A DNA stretch of 14,415 nucleotides from Moraxellaceae bacterium (GCA_014378805.1 JACMMY010000271.1:1-14415), one strand, 5' to 3'. Positions 7,707-14,259 are shown, numbered from the stretch's first letter. The notes: a model not told the origin generated them from the letters alone. Numbers and translations: made by a program.

Positions 7707-8942
7707 TCAGCCAAGATCAGTCTCCCTTTGCGCCATCGCCCGCTTCAAAACTCCAGGTAACAGCACAAAATAAAGTACCGCAAAAATCGTCAACATCACA
7801 AATAAACCCGTCGCCGAAAAACGGTTATATAACCAAGCCGCTAACTCCAGTTCCAACGCATAACCCGCCATCAACAACATCCCCACAGCCGCGCCCATCA
7901 CACCCATTCGATGATCTGCCGAGGTCATCACAAATCGATACATCACCGCAAACGCCAAACCCTGTGCAAACGCAAAACAACTCATTCCCAAAATGATAAA
8001 CAACGCCATGTGGCTTGGAAAATAAAGCACAGGCAACATTAGCAATAAACCCAATATCGTAATTGCTGGCGAAAACTTCATTGGACGATCAAGTGGCCAT
8101 TTGTCCGTGACTTTCATCAGCAAGATATTGCCAATGATCAACGCACCAATCACAGGAAGCTGGCACAAACCATATTCCATCGGGGTCATGCCTGAATCTT
8201 TGATCAAAATCACAGGCGACAAACCAATCCACACAATCAGCGGCACGCCGAACAACGACATACAAATTGCCGCTTTCACAAAAGGCGCTTCGCGGAACAA
8301 AGCCAAATAATCTGCACCAATTACCTTCAGTGATATGGCTTGCTTGGGTGCATCTTTATTCATAATCAAGGTTTCAGGCATATGGAAATATAAGCCTATC
8401 ACACTCACCACCGCAAACACCGCAACCAACACAAAGCTCATTTGCCAAGGCCAAACCGAAATCACCGCTGCACCAGCAATAGGCCCAATCAACGGCGCCA
8501 GTAAGGCGACATTTGCCATCATTGCCATGACTTTAATCGCAGCTTTTTCTTCAAAGGCCTCTTGGATCGCTGCATAACCGACCGCCAAGATGTAGCACAA
8601 CCCTAAGCCCTGCACGATGCGCATCAGCATGAATGTTTCAATATTCCACGCGAATAAAATCAGCAATAATGATACCGCAAACATCACTGCGCCAAACAAC
8701 ATCATAGGTCGTCTACCCATTCGATCCGACAACGGCCCCAGCAGCCACGTAATCAACGTACCACCAATCAAATACGCCGTCAGCGAACGCGCAACCCATT
8801 CAGTATTCACATGAAAATTAGTAATAACTGCGATCATGCCCGGTTGAATCATGTCATTGGCGATATAGACACAGAACTCAAAGAGAACGATCGCAAGCGG
8901 AAACATGAGCGTTTTGCGATTTAAAACATTAATTTTATTCAT
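7707..8942 (-). CDS. mdfA: MdfA/CraA-type multidrug efflux MFS transporter
   Basis: A 411-residue inner-membrane proton antiporter with about 12 membrane segments, aligning by eye with E. coli MdfA and Acinetobacter CraA (about 410 residues). The hallmark first helix LFEFCVYIANDMIQPG carries Glu22 and Asp30, equivalent to the proton- and drug-binding Glu26 and Asp34 of MdfA. Motif A, GPLSDRMGRR, is at 69-78; the essential arginine of MRIVQG is Arg108 (Arg112 in MdfA); motif C, APLIGPIAG, is at 149-157. Known relatives export chloramphenicol and other neutral or cationic drugs; the range of this one is not shown. No good ribosome site precedes the ATG, but the N-terminus matches CraA (LNRKTLMFPLA). 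A TATAAT box lies at 8977-8982 on the same strand. It diverges from DUF1272 across a perfect palindrome. Confidence 0.9.
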   Translation of the reverse strand: MNKINVLNRKTLMFPLAIVLFEFCVYIANDMIQPGMIAVITNFHVNTEWVARSLTAYLIGGTLITWLLGPLSDRMGRRPMMLFGAVMFAVSLLLILFAWNIETFMLMRIVQGLGLCYILAVGYAAIQEAFEEKAAIKVMAMMANVALLAPLIGPIAGAAVISVWPWQMSFVLVAVFAVVSVIGLYFHMPETLIMNKDAPKQAISLKVIGADYLALFREAPFVKAAICMSLFGVPLIVWIGLSPVILIKDSGMTPMEYGLCQLPVIGALIIGNILLMKVTDKWPLDRPMKFSPAITILGLLLMLPVLYFPSHMALFIILGMSCFAFAQGLAFAVMYRFVMTSADHRMGVMGAAVGMLLMAGYALELELAAWLYNRFSATGLFVMLTIFAVLYFVLLPGVLKRAMAQRETDLG

Positions 8943-8976
8943 TGAACAAGTGACTTAGAGGGTCGATTTGACGTGT

Positions 8977-8982
8977 ATTATA
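8977..8982 (-). promoter_or_regulatory. Likely -10 box of mdfA
   Basis: A consensus TATAAT reads on the minus strand, 35 bases before the mdfA start. No recognisable -35 box stands 16-18 bases upstream of it, which suggests a weak or activator-dependent promoter. Confidence 0.4.
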
Positions 8983-9036
8983 GAGGGTTCGTGTTTCATA
9001 ATTTGTATGATTCGATAATAATAAAGGGACGCTCCA

Positions 9037-9062
9037 ATAATTAGGGTAATTACCCTAATTAT
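9037..9062. promoter_or_regulatory. Perfect 26-bp palindrome, probable operator between mdfA and the DUF1272 gene
   Basis: The left half ATAATTAGGGTAA is followed directly by its exact reverse complement, with no spacer (centre between 9049 and 9050, core GGGTAATTACCC). It lies 95 bases from the mdfA start and 54 from the DUF1272 start. A perfect palindrome this long is rare by chance and suits a dimeric repressor of the MarR or TetR type. No regulator gene is adjacent. Confidence 0.55.
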
Positions 9063-9115
9063 ATTGAACCATTAAAATCATGTTCGATAACTCATGACTT
9101 ACATTCGGGTGCATT

Positions 9116-9361
9116 ATGTTAAAAATGAAAAGTGAATGCGAAAAATGCAACGCAAAAACACCGCTAGATGGAACATCTTATATCTGTTCTTTTGAATGCA
9201 GTTTTTGTGAATCATGCACAACGGGAATGAATGGCGTTTGTCCAAACTGTTCAGGTGAACTGCTACGCCGACCTAAACGCGCGAAAAAGCCAACTGATGT
9301 CGCCGTCGATCTCATGAAGAAAAAAGTTCAAGGCGTGTTTTCATCGTTGGGGAAGAAATAA
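9116..9361 (+). CDS. DUF1272 family small cysteine-rich protein
   Basis: An 81-residue protein. The first 55 residues fit the DUF1272 pattern: eight cysteines in four pairs (C8/C11, C24/C28, C31/C34, C42/C45), with ICSFECSFCESC in the middle and VCPNCSGELLRRP at the end. This spacing suggests one or two structural zinc sites; the biochemical role of the family is unknown. A basic tail of about 25 residues (KRAKKP to KKK) extends past the usual domain end. No clear ribosome site is visible at the ATG; a second ATG three codons later is possible. It diverges from mdfA. Originally it would have converged on the thioesterase gene, whose presumed native stop codon lies at 9375-9377. Confidence 0.8.
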   Translation: MLKMKSECEKCNAKTPLDGTSYICSFECSFCESCTTGMNGVCPNCSGELLRRPKRAKKPTDVAVDLMKKKVQGVFSSLGKK

Positions 9362-9383
9362 CACCTCACATCTATCAATCCGC

Positions 9384-9407
9384 CTGATATGCCGCTTTAA
9401 ACTCTGG
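9384..9407. repeat. Left copy of a 24-bp direct repeat bounding the islet (att-like), part of the native thioesterase ending
   Basis: Starts CTGATATGCCGC and ends AAACTCTGG; identical to 11562-11585. Over 30 bases (9384-9413 against 11562-11591) 28 match. On the minus strand this copy reads in frame as Pro-Glu-Phe-Lys-Ala-Ala-Tyr-Gln and continues Ala-Asp-stop (stop at 9375-9377), the presumed original thioesterase end. Confidence 0.8.
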
Positions 9408-9421
9408 TAGCATTCAATTAA

Positions 9422-9429
9422 TTTTTAAA
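9422..9429. repeat. Target-site duplication, left, of the IS1016-like element
   Basis: TTTTTAAA directly before the IS; the same 8 bases follow it at 10141-10148. Eight bases is the usual duplication for the IS1595 family. The match reaches 9 (ATTTTTAAA), so the exact IS edge is uncertain by one base. Confidence 0.7.
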
Positions 9430-10140
9430 GGGGCTGTACTAGATTAGGTTAAATTTGAGACCATAAGCGCAATGTTTTTAGCTGCTCTTTGGGCGATCCA
9501 TAATTGAATCTAAACTCACATTCTTTGAGAAACAATGAGAACCTTTCTTTAGGTATTCCATTGTACTTTCTCAGCACTCGCTTGGCTTGATTCCAGAAGT
9601 TTTCAATGCCGTTGATGTGGTTCTTACCAACTGCAAATTCGTGTGTATGATTGATTCGGTAATGAGTAAAACCTGCTACATCAAGTGCGTTATAACTGCG
9701 ATATGAATCGGTATAAACAATACTATCTGGCACGATTTTTTATTGATTTCACTCATTAAAGTCTCGCTTTTAGTATCGCTAACTACTTGGGTATAAACAC
9801 GACCACCGCGCTTTAAAATACCAAATACAACGACTTTTCCAGCAGCTCCACGACCACGCTTTCCTTTGCGGGTTCCACCGAAATAGCTCTCATCAAGCTC
9901 TATCTGCCCATCGAACATTTCACGTGCTTCTAGTTCAACATAATGAGAGATTATTAGCCTAACTTTATGGTAAAACAAAGCAGCAGAATTGGGGTGAATT
10001 TCGAGCAAATCAGCAGCACTTCGAGCCGTAACTTCTAGCACGAAGAATTCGAGTAACTTTTTCTGATGATTCTTAGATAACTTACAATGAGTTAGCTTCA
10101 TAAACATAGACTAGCACCTTTGCTAATCTAGTACAGCCCA
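9430..10140 (-). mobile_element. IS1016-like insertion sequence (IS1595 family)
   Basis: About 711 bases, the usual size for IS1016. Terminal inverted repeats are 17 bp and perfect: GGGCTGTACTAGATTAG at 9431-9447 and its complement at 10123-10139. Matching target duplications lie outside. It contains one transposase gene on the minus strand, interrupted by a frameshift, so this copy is probably not autonomous. Intact ends mean it could still be moved by a transposase from elsewhere. Confidence 0.85.
9449..10101 (-). pseudogene. IS1016-type transposase, frameshifted
   Basis: The first part starts at 10101 (MKLTHCKLSKN, the usual IS1016 N-terminus; an ATG two codons earlier at 10107 is also possible). 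It carries the ISXO2-like catalytic start ELDESYFGG (Asp70) and KGKRGRGAAGK. It runs correctly to SDTKSETLMSEINKK and then loses frame. The second part resumes with VPDSIVYTDSYRSYNALD (second catalytic Asp) and HINGIENFWNQAKRVLRKYNG, ending KTLRLWSQI. The break is at a run of six A on the coding strand (9736-9741 as T on the plus strand); seven A would join the frames. The simplest reading is loss of one A. A minus-one slip on the A-run could make some full protein, but I know of no such programmed shift in this family. Confidence 0.85.
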
Positions 10141-10148
10141 TTTTTAAA
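10141..10148. repeat. Target-site duplication, right, of the IS1016-like element
   Basis: TTTTTAAA directly after the IS, matching 9422-9429. The following 10149-10292 is very AT-rich and must contain the promoter of the next gene, but no convincing -35/-10 pair stands out. Confidence 0.7.
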
Positions 10149-10292
10149 TATATGATATATATTGATATTTTTAATATACATCTCGTTACCAATAATGTTA
10201 ATCTTATTTATATCAAATAAGTTAGAAACACCTAGAGTTCACTTATTAGATCAACGCACCTTCTGCATGATTATATTAGTAAAGGATACGCA

Positions 10293-11018
10293 GTGAAAAA
10301 GGACGAAATTAGACTGCACATCAACAAAGGAAGCCCAGAAACATTTCCTTTAGATCGTCTTATTGATTACTTAGATTGTCTTCGTAAATTTATTAATTAT
10401 GAAGATCTGCATCTAACTTATATTGAGAATGGTTCTACAACCCCCGTCATTAGTACCGATACTTTAGGTATCAAGCATGTGCATGGCGTCTTAAACACTC
10501 CCGTCGAAGAGCTTAGTAAAGCTCAAATAAAAGCATATAATCAGTTAAATAATTTACTAATAGAGGATGAAACAAGCGTTGATCTCATTATTGGAGACGT
10601 AACTTTTGAATGCTATTTCAACCGTCAAATTTCTCCCCAATTGCCTGAAATAGTTTTAGGTCATTCTTCAATACAAGGCACATTAATTGAAGTAAGTAGC
10701 ACCAAAGAATTGCAACGTTTTAAACTAAAAATTCTAACTTCTCAAAATGAAACTATTACTGGTGAAATTGAAAATAAACAGACAGCACAACAACTTGGAA
10801 AACTAATCCTTAAAGATATTCTCATTCATGGCCAAGTTGAATGGGAAGAAGATCTAACAAATAACGATTGGAAAATCACAAAGTTTGTTGTGGAAAACTG
10901 GGACGAGCTTGAAGAAAACAATCTCAAGCTTTTAACTGATACTCTTAGGAAAACGACTAATAATCCGTGGGATCAAATAGACGATGTTCCTAACTTTATA
11001 GCTAAGATTAGGGGATAG
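10293..11018 (+). CDS. Hypothetical protein paired with a PIN nuclease
   Basis: I do not recognise a named family for this 241-residue protein. It is soluble, with no signal or membrane segment. Three parts can be seen: an N-terminal alpha/beta region (1-60) with PLDRLIDYLDCLRKF and an IENGST turn at 44-49; a helix-rich middle (70-92, SKAQIKAYNQLNNLL); and a beta-rich C-terminal part (127-205) with IQGTLIEV, ETITGEIEN and DILIHGQVEW, reminiscent of a small barrel. It starts at GTG with a good AAAGGA 6 bases before. The PIN gene begins 3 bases after its stop, so the two are surely one operon. By position it could be the antitoxin or a partner of the PIN nuclease, but it is about three times longer than usual VapB proteins and shows no DNA-binding motif. 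Composition is AT-rich, as expected of acquired DNA. Confidence 0.75.
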   Translation: MKKDEIRLHINKGSPETFPLDRLIDYLDCLRKFINYEDLHLTYIENGSTTPVISTDTLGIKHVHGVLNTPVEELSKAQIKAYNQLNNLLIEDETSVDLIIGDVTFECYFNRQISPQLPEIVLGHSSIQGTLIEVSSTKELQRFKLKILTSQNETITGEIENKQTAQQLGKLILKDILIHGQVEWEEDLTNNDWKITKFVVENWDELEENNLKLLTDTLRKTTNNPWDQIDDVPNFIAKIRG

Positions 11019-11021
11019 CAT

Positions 11022-11549
11022 ATGCAGAGAACAACCTCGCGTCGTATAGTGGCATTTGATACATCATTTTTAATTGAGATGAGTAAATCAAAAGACAGTT
11101 TAACGCGCCGAAAAATCGACCATATTATTGACAGCTTAATAAAAGATAGAGCGGCAATAATTATACCCGCACCTGTTTATGCTGAATTTTTTGTAAAACC
11201 GAATGAAGTAAAAAATGAAATCTATGAGCTTCTTTCTAAAAGTTCCGCTTTGGAAATTCGTCCTTTTGACACACTATGCGGTAAGATTTTATCTCAAAAA
11301 CTCTCTTTAATTCTCAATAAAAAGCAAGCCGAAGATAACATTAAGAATCGCATAAAATTTGACTGGATGATAGGTTGTATTGCACACGTTAATAAAGCTC
11401 AAGAAATTTTCGCATGCGATAAACACTTGCAAAATATCTGTGATCATTTCTCTATGAAATTCATCAATCTTGTTGATATGCCTGATCCTGCAATAGGAAA
11501 ACAAATTCCCCTATTAGAAGGAGTTCCTTTAGCTAGTAGATTTAGTTAA
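11022..11549 (+). CDS. PIN-domain (VapC-like) nuclease
   Basis: A 175-residue protein with a PIN fold, a metal-dependent RNase fold typical of VapC toxins. The acidic residues of the active site are visible: Asp13 in VAFDTSFLIEM, Glu55 in PVYAEFF, Asp114 in KFDWMIGCIA, and Asp133 in FACDKHLQ. All four are present, so the nuclease is probably active. It is longer than common VapC toxins (about 130-140 residues), with an extra C-terminal tail (MPDPAIGKQIPLLEG). AGGGG lies 7 bases before the ATG, within the end of the upstream gene, so translation is coupled or nearly so. Its last 21 bases overlap the 3' end of the thioesterase gene tail to tail. It may cut tRNA, rRNA or mRNA; the target cannot be inferred. 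Confidence 0.82.
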   Translation: MQRTTSRRIVAFDTSFLIEMSKSKDSLTRRKIDHIIDSLIKDRAAIIIPAPVYAEFFVKPNEVKNEIYELLSKSSALEIRPFDTLCGKILSQKLSLILNKKQAEDNIKNRIKFDWMIGCIAHVNKAQEIFACDKHLQNICDHFSMKFINLVDMPDPAIGKQIPLLEGVPLASRFS

Positions 11550-11990
11550 CCCTCTGCCTATCTGATATGCCGCTTTAAACTCTGGCGGCATCCGTTGTGG
11601 TCGTCCAGTCGCAATTGAAATACACACCCAATGGGTATGCGCTTCAAACACCACCTTCTGATCCGCAACGCGGGTAAAACGATAATAGCGATGCAAATTA
11701 AATCCATCGTTATGATCCAACCACGTTTCAAACTGAACAATCTCATCCAAGAACAACGCTGCCAAATACGTCATCCGATGTTCACGCGCAACCATTGCCG
11801 AACCGATCCGCTGAAACTCCTCCACACCTAAACCCAAATGCTTAGAATGCTCCCACGCCAGATTTTCCATCAATCTCAGGTAAACCGTATTATTCATATG
11901 CCCTAAACCATCGATGTCGCTCTCCTGAACAACATAGGTGGTTTTAAAATATAGTGATGTTGGTTCACCTAAACGGTCATTTTTGCTCAT
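11529..11990 (-). CDS. Acyl-CoA thioesterase, hotdog (4HBT) family, with remodelled C-terminus
   Basis: A 153-residue hotdog-fold protein. The active-site signature DIDGLGHMNNTVY is at residues 25-37, with Asp27 the likely catalytic residue. FDLHRYYRF-like core strands (FNLHRYYRF) and THWVCISIATGRPQRMP follow. Such enzymes hydrolyse acyl-CoA thioesters in the cytoplasm. I start at the ATG at 11990, with GGGA 6-7 bases before it; an earlier ATG at 12023 would add 11 residues but lies inside a repeat and lacks a ribosome site. The final ten residues (IGRGLTKSTS) come from the inserted islet and replace an original Ala-Asp ending still visible at 9375-9383. The core fold should not be affected. 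It lies downstream of dnaK in the same direction but is separated by a terminator and repeats. Confidence 0.85.
   Translation of the reverse strand: MSKNDRLGEPTSLYFKTTYVVQESDIDGLGHMNNTVYLRLMENLAWEHSKHLGLGVEEFQRIGSAMVAREHRMTYLAALFLDEIVQFETWLDHNDGFNLHRYYRFTRVADQKVVFEAHTHWVCISIATGRPQRMPPEFKAAYQIGRGLTKSTS
11562..11585. repeat. Right copy of the 24-bp direct repeat (att-like), inside the thioesterase gene
   Basis: Identical to 9384-9407. Here, on the minus strand, the reading frame passes from Ala-Tyr-Gln into islet sequence (Ile-Gly-Arg-Gly), marking the junction. Confidence 0.8.
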
Positions 11991-12021
11991 TGTTGTTCCC
12001 ATCGTTTTCAATAGCACAATC

Positions 12022-12094
12022 ATAGCTCATTGAGCCTGTCGAAATGAACGGCGAAAACCACCGAAGTTTGAGATGTCCACTTCGACTGGCTCAG
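12022..12094. repeat. Palindromic intergenic repeat, copy 1
   Basis: TTGAGCCTGTCGAA (12030-12043) pairs with TTCGACTGGCTCA (12081-12093) apart from one central mismatch. Residual sequence 12057-12087 is identical over 31 bases to copy 2 at 12207-12237. This is a REP- or MITE-like element of a kind scattered between genes; no coding potential. Confidence 0.75.
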
Positions 12095-12101
12095 CAAAAT
12101 A

Positions 12102-12163
12102 TAGGGTGCGCACCGCACACCAAATTCAATGTTGATTCCTAAAGGTTCGCAATGCGCACCCTA
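12102..12163. repeat. Inverted repeat between the two palindromic repeats
   Basis: TAGGGTGCGCA (12102-12112) and TGCGCACCCTA (12153-12163) are perfect 11-bp complements around a 40-base loop. It looks like a separate short repeat element lying between copies 1 and 2. Confidence 0.65.
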
Positions 12164-12170
12164 CTCAACT

Positions 12171-12250
12171 ATAGCTCATTGAGCGGAGTCGAAATGCGCG
12201 GCGCATACCACCGAAGTTTGAGATGTCCACTTCGACTCCGCTCAGTGAAC
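12171..12250. repeat. Palindromic intergenic repeat, copy 2
   Basis: TGAGCGGAGTCGAA (12180-12193) and TTCGACTCCGCTCA (12231-12244) are perfect 14-bp arms. It begins with the same ATAGCTCATTGAGC as copy 1. Both arms differ from copy 1 in a paired way, so the hairpin is kept while the sequence changes. Together with the other repeats it fills the 12024-12284 gap; no gene is seen there. Confidence 0.75.
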
Positions 12251-12284
12251 TTTGATTGCGGTGATAGTTGCGAAAAATTCTCAT

Positions 12285-12311
12285 AAAAAAAAGCGAACCT
12301 CTCGGCTCGCT
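12285..12311 (-). terminator. Rho-independent terminator of dnaK
   Basis: On the minus strand AGCGAGCC, a GAGA loop, and GGTTCGCT form an 8-bp stem (one G-U pair) followed by eight T. It begins about 28 bases after the dnaK stop. Confidence 0.85.
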
Positions 12312-12339
12312 CTTTTACTCACAGCTCAGAAACTAAGAA

Positions 12340-14259
12340 TTACTTCTTATCTTCTTTCACTTCTGTGAACTCAGCATCGACAACGCCATCATCATGCGCT
12401 TGGCCCGCTGGAGCTTCGCCGCCTTGTGGTTGTTGAGATGCTTCAGCTTCTGCGTAAACACGTTGCATCAGTGGCATAGAAACCGCTGACAACGCTTCGA
12501 TTTTTGCTTTAATTGCATCAACATCATTATCTTTAGTTGATAGCTCTAACTCATCAATCGCCGCATCAATCGCTTTCTTCTCTTCTTCAGTCGCTTTGTC
12601 ACCCAAATCTTTCACAGCTTTTTGCGTGCCATGAACCAATTGGTCAGCTTCGTTACGCGCTGCAGCGAGATCAACAAATTTCTTGTCTTCTTCTGCATTC
12701 GCTTCTGCATCACGAATCATTTGTTGGATTTCTTCATCCGACAAACCAGAGTTCGCTTTGATTTGGATACTTTGCGCTTTGCCAGTCCCTTTATCTTTTG
12801 CAGACACGTTCAAAATACCGTTCGCGTCGATGTCAAACGTCACTTCGATTTGTGGCATACCGCGTGGTGCTGGCGGAATGTCAGTCAGGTCAAAACGACC
12901 GAGTGATTTGTTCTGCGCAGCCATTTTACGTTCACCTTGGTAAACTTGAATGGTTACAGCAGGTTGGTTGTCATCAGCAGTTGAGAACACTTGTGATTTT
13001 TTGGTCGGAATCATGGTGTTCTTTTCGATGATACCGGTTAAGACGCCACCCATGGTTTCGATACCAAGGGTCAAAGGTGTCACGTCGAGCAACAATACGT
13101 CTTTCTTGTCGCCTGACAGAACCGCACCTTGAATCGCCGCGCCAATCGCAACCGCTTCATCAGGGTTGACGTCTTTGCGTGGCTCTTTGCCGAAGAACTC
13201 TTTAACTTTGTCCATGACTTTCGGCATACGTGTTTGACCACCGACCAAAATCACATCTGCGATGTCATCTATAGACAAGCCAGCATCTTTCATTGCAATA
13301 CGGCATGGCTCAATGGTACGCGCGATCAGGTCTTCAACCAAACCTTCCAGTTTTGCACGGGTAATGGTCACGACCAAATGTTTCGGGCCAGTCGCATCAG
13401 CAGTGATGTAAGGCAAGTTCACTTCAGTGCTTTGTGCAGAAGACAATTCGATCTTCGCTTTTTCAGCTGCTTCTTTCAAACGTTGCAATGCGAGTGGATC
13501 ATTTTTCAGATTCACGCCTTGTTCTGATTTAAAAGTCTCAACCAAGTAATCCATCAAACGCGCATCAAAGTCTTCACCACCCAAGAATGTGTCACCGTTG
13601 GTTGCCAACACTTCAAACTGTTGATCGCCGTCTACATCAGCAATTTCAATGATTGAAACATCGAATGTACCGCCGCCCAAGTCATACACAGCGATTTTAC
13701 GGTCGCCTTCACGCTTGTCCATACCGAACGCCAATGCCGCAGCAGTAGGTTCGTTGATGATACGTTTGACGTCCAAACCTGCGATCAAGCCGGCGTCTTT
13801 AGTCGCTTGACGTTGCGCGTCGTTGAAATATGCAGGCACAGTAATAACCGCTTCGGTCACTGGCTCGCCCAAGTAGTCTTCTGCAGTTTTCTTCATCTTT
13901 TTCAAGATTTCCGCAGATACTTGCTGTGCAGCTAATTTTTTGCCGTTTACGTCAACCCATGCGTCGCCGTTTTCAGCTTGCACGATTTTGTAAGGCACCA
14001 TGCCGATGTCTTTTTGTACGACGTCATCGCTATAACGACGACCAATCAAACGCTTGATCGCAAACAATGTATTTTTTGGATTGGTCACGGCTTGGCGTTT
14101 TGCGCTTTGACCGACCAAAATTTCTGAATCTTTATACGCAACGATTGACGGTGTAGTACGTGTACCTTCAACGTTTTCGATGACTTTAACTTTGTCGCCT
14201 TCCATCACGGCGACACATGAGTTGGTTGTACCTAAGTCAATACCAATAATTCTACCCAC
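12340..14259 (-). CDS. dnaK: Molecular chaperone DnaK (Hsp70)
   Basis: A 639-residue Hsp70, full length for bacterial DnaK. It binds ATP through its N-terminal actin-like domain and holds unfolded peptides in the C-terminal domain, working with DnaJ and GrpE in the cytoplasm. Visible marks are GIDLGTTNSCVAV at 6-18, Lys69 in FAIKRLIGRRY (catalytic Lys70 of E. coli), AVYDLGGGTFDVSIIE in lobe II, and the interdomain linker DVLLLDVTPL. The lid helices are followed by a disordered tail ending EFTEVKEDKK, close to the EEVKDKK of E. coli. The start codon is GTG, with AAGGAG 7 bases before it. No dnaJ follows; a terminator does. grpE may lie just outside the window upstream, but this cannot be seen. 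Confidence 0.98.
   Translation of the reverse strand: MGRIIGIDLGTTNSCVAVMEGDKVKVIENVEGTRTTPSIVAYKDSEILVGQSAKRQAVTNPKNTLFAIKRLIGRRYSDDVVQKDIGMVPYKIVQAENGDAWVDVNGKKLAAQQVSAEILKKMKKTAEDYLGEPVTEAVITVPAYFNDAQRQATKDAGLIAGLDVKRIINEPTAAALAFGMDKREGDRKIAVYDLGGGTFDVSIIEIADVDGDQQFEVLATNGDTFLGGEDFDARLMDYLVETFKSEQGVNLKNDPLALQRLKEAAEKAKIELSSAQSTEVNLPYITADATGPKHLVVTITRAKLEGLVEDLIARTIEPCRIAMKDAGLSIDDIADVILVGGQTRMPKVMDKVKEFFGKEPRKDVNPDEAVAIGAAIQGAVLSGDKKDVLLLDVTPLTLGIETMGGVLTGIIEKNTMIPTKKSQVFSTADDNQPAVTIQVYQGERKMAAQNKSLGRFDLTDIPPAPRGMPQIEVTFDIDANGILNVSAKDKGTGKAQSIQIKANSGLSDEEIQQMIRDAEANAEEDKKFVDLAAARNEADQLVHGTQKAVKDLGDKATEEEKKAIDAAIDELELSTKDNDVDAIKAKIEALSAVSMPLMQRVYAEAEASQQPQGGEAPAGQAHDDGVVDAEFTEVKEDKK

Larger units (their letters stand above)
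9384..11585. mobile_element. Inserted islet in the 3' end of the thioesterase gene, carrying an IS and a PIN-nuclease module
   Basis: About 2.2 kb flanked by 24-bp identical direct repeats, one inside the thioesterase gene and one beside DUF1272. Contents are an IS1016-like element, an AT-rich spacer, an unrecognised 241-residue gene and a PIN-domain gene. Both non-IS genes are more AT-rich than their surroundings. No integrase, recombinase or relaxase gene is inside. The pattern matches site-specific integration into a gene's 3' end, with the integrase acting in trans or lost. Ordinary recombination between thioesterase fragments is the alternative. Confidence 0.65.

Noticed and set aside
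7670..7996. Proline/serine-rich 108-residue open frame on the plus strand
   Set aside because: It lies almost wholly antisense to the well-supported mdfA gene. Its low-complexity composition is what the complement of a membrane-protein gene gives.
10140..10292. CRISPR array or tRNA in the AT-rich stretch after the IS
   Set aside because: No regularly spaced repeats and no cloverleaf were seen here or elsewhere in the window. The AT-rich runs are simple sequence only.
9384..11585. Islet boundaries as XerCD pdif sites, as found around Acinetobacter plasmid modules
   Set aside because: The repeat does not resemble the dif core pattern (two 11-bp arms around 6 bases), and it is in direct repeat within a chromosomal gene end.
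12001..12023. Thioesterase start at the ATG at 12023
   Set aside because: It lies at the edge of the palindromic repeat with no ribosome site. The ATG at 11990 has GGGA at good spacing and fits the usual family length.
13129..13527. 132-residue open frame antisense to dnaK
   Set aside because: Long antisense frames are common opposite dnaK because of its codon use. There is no ribosome site and no recognisable domain.
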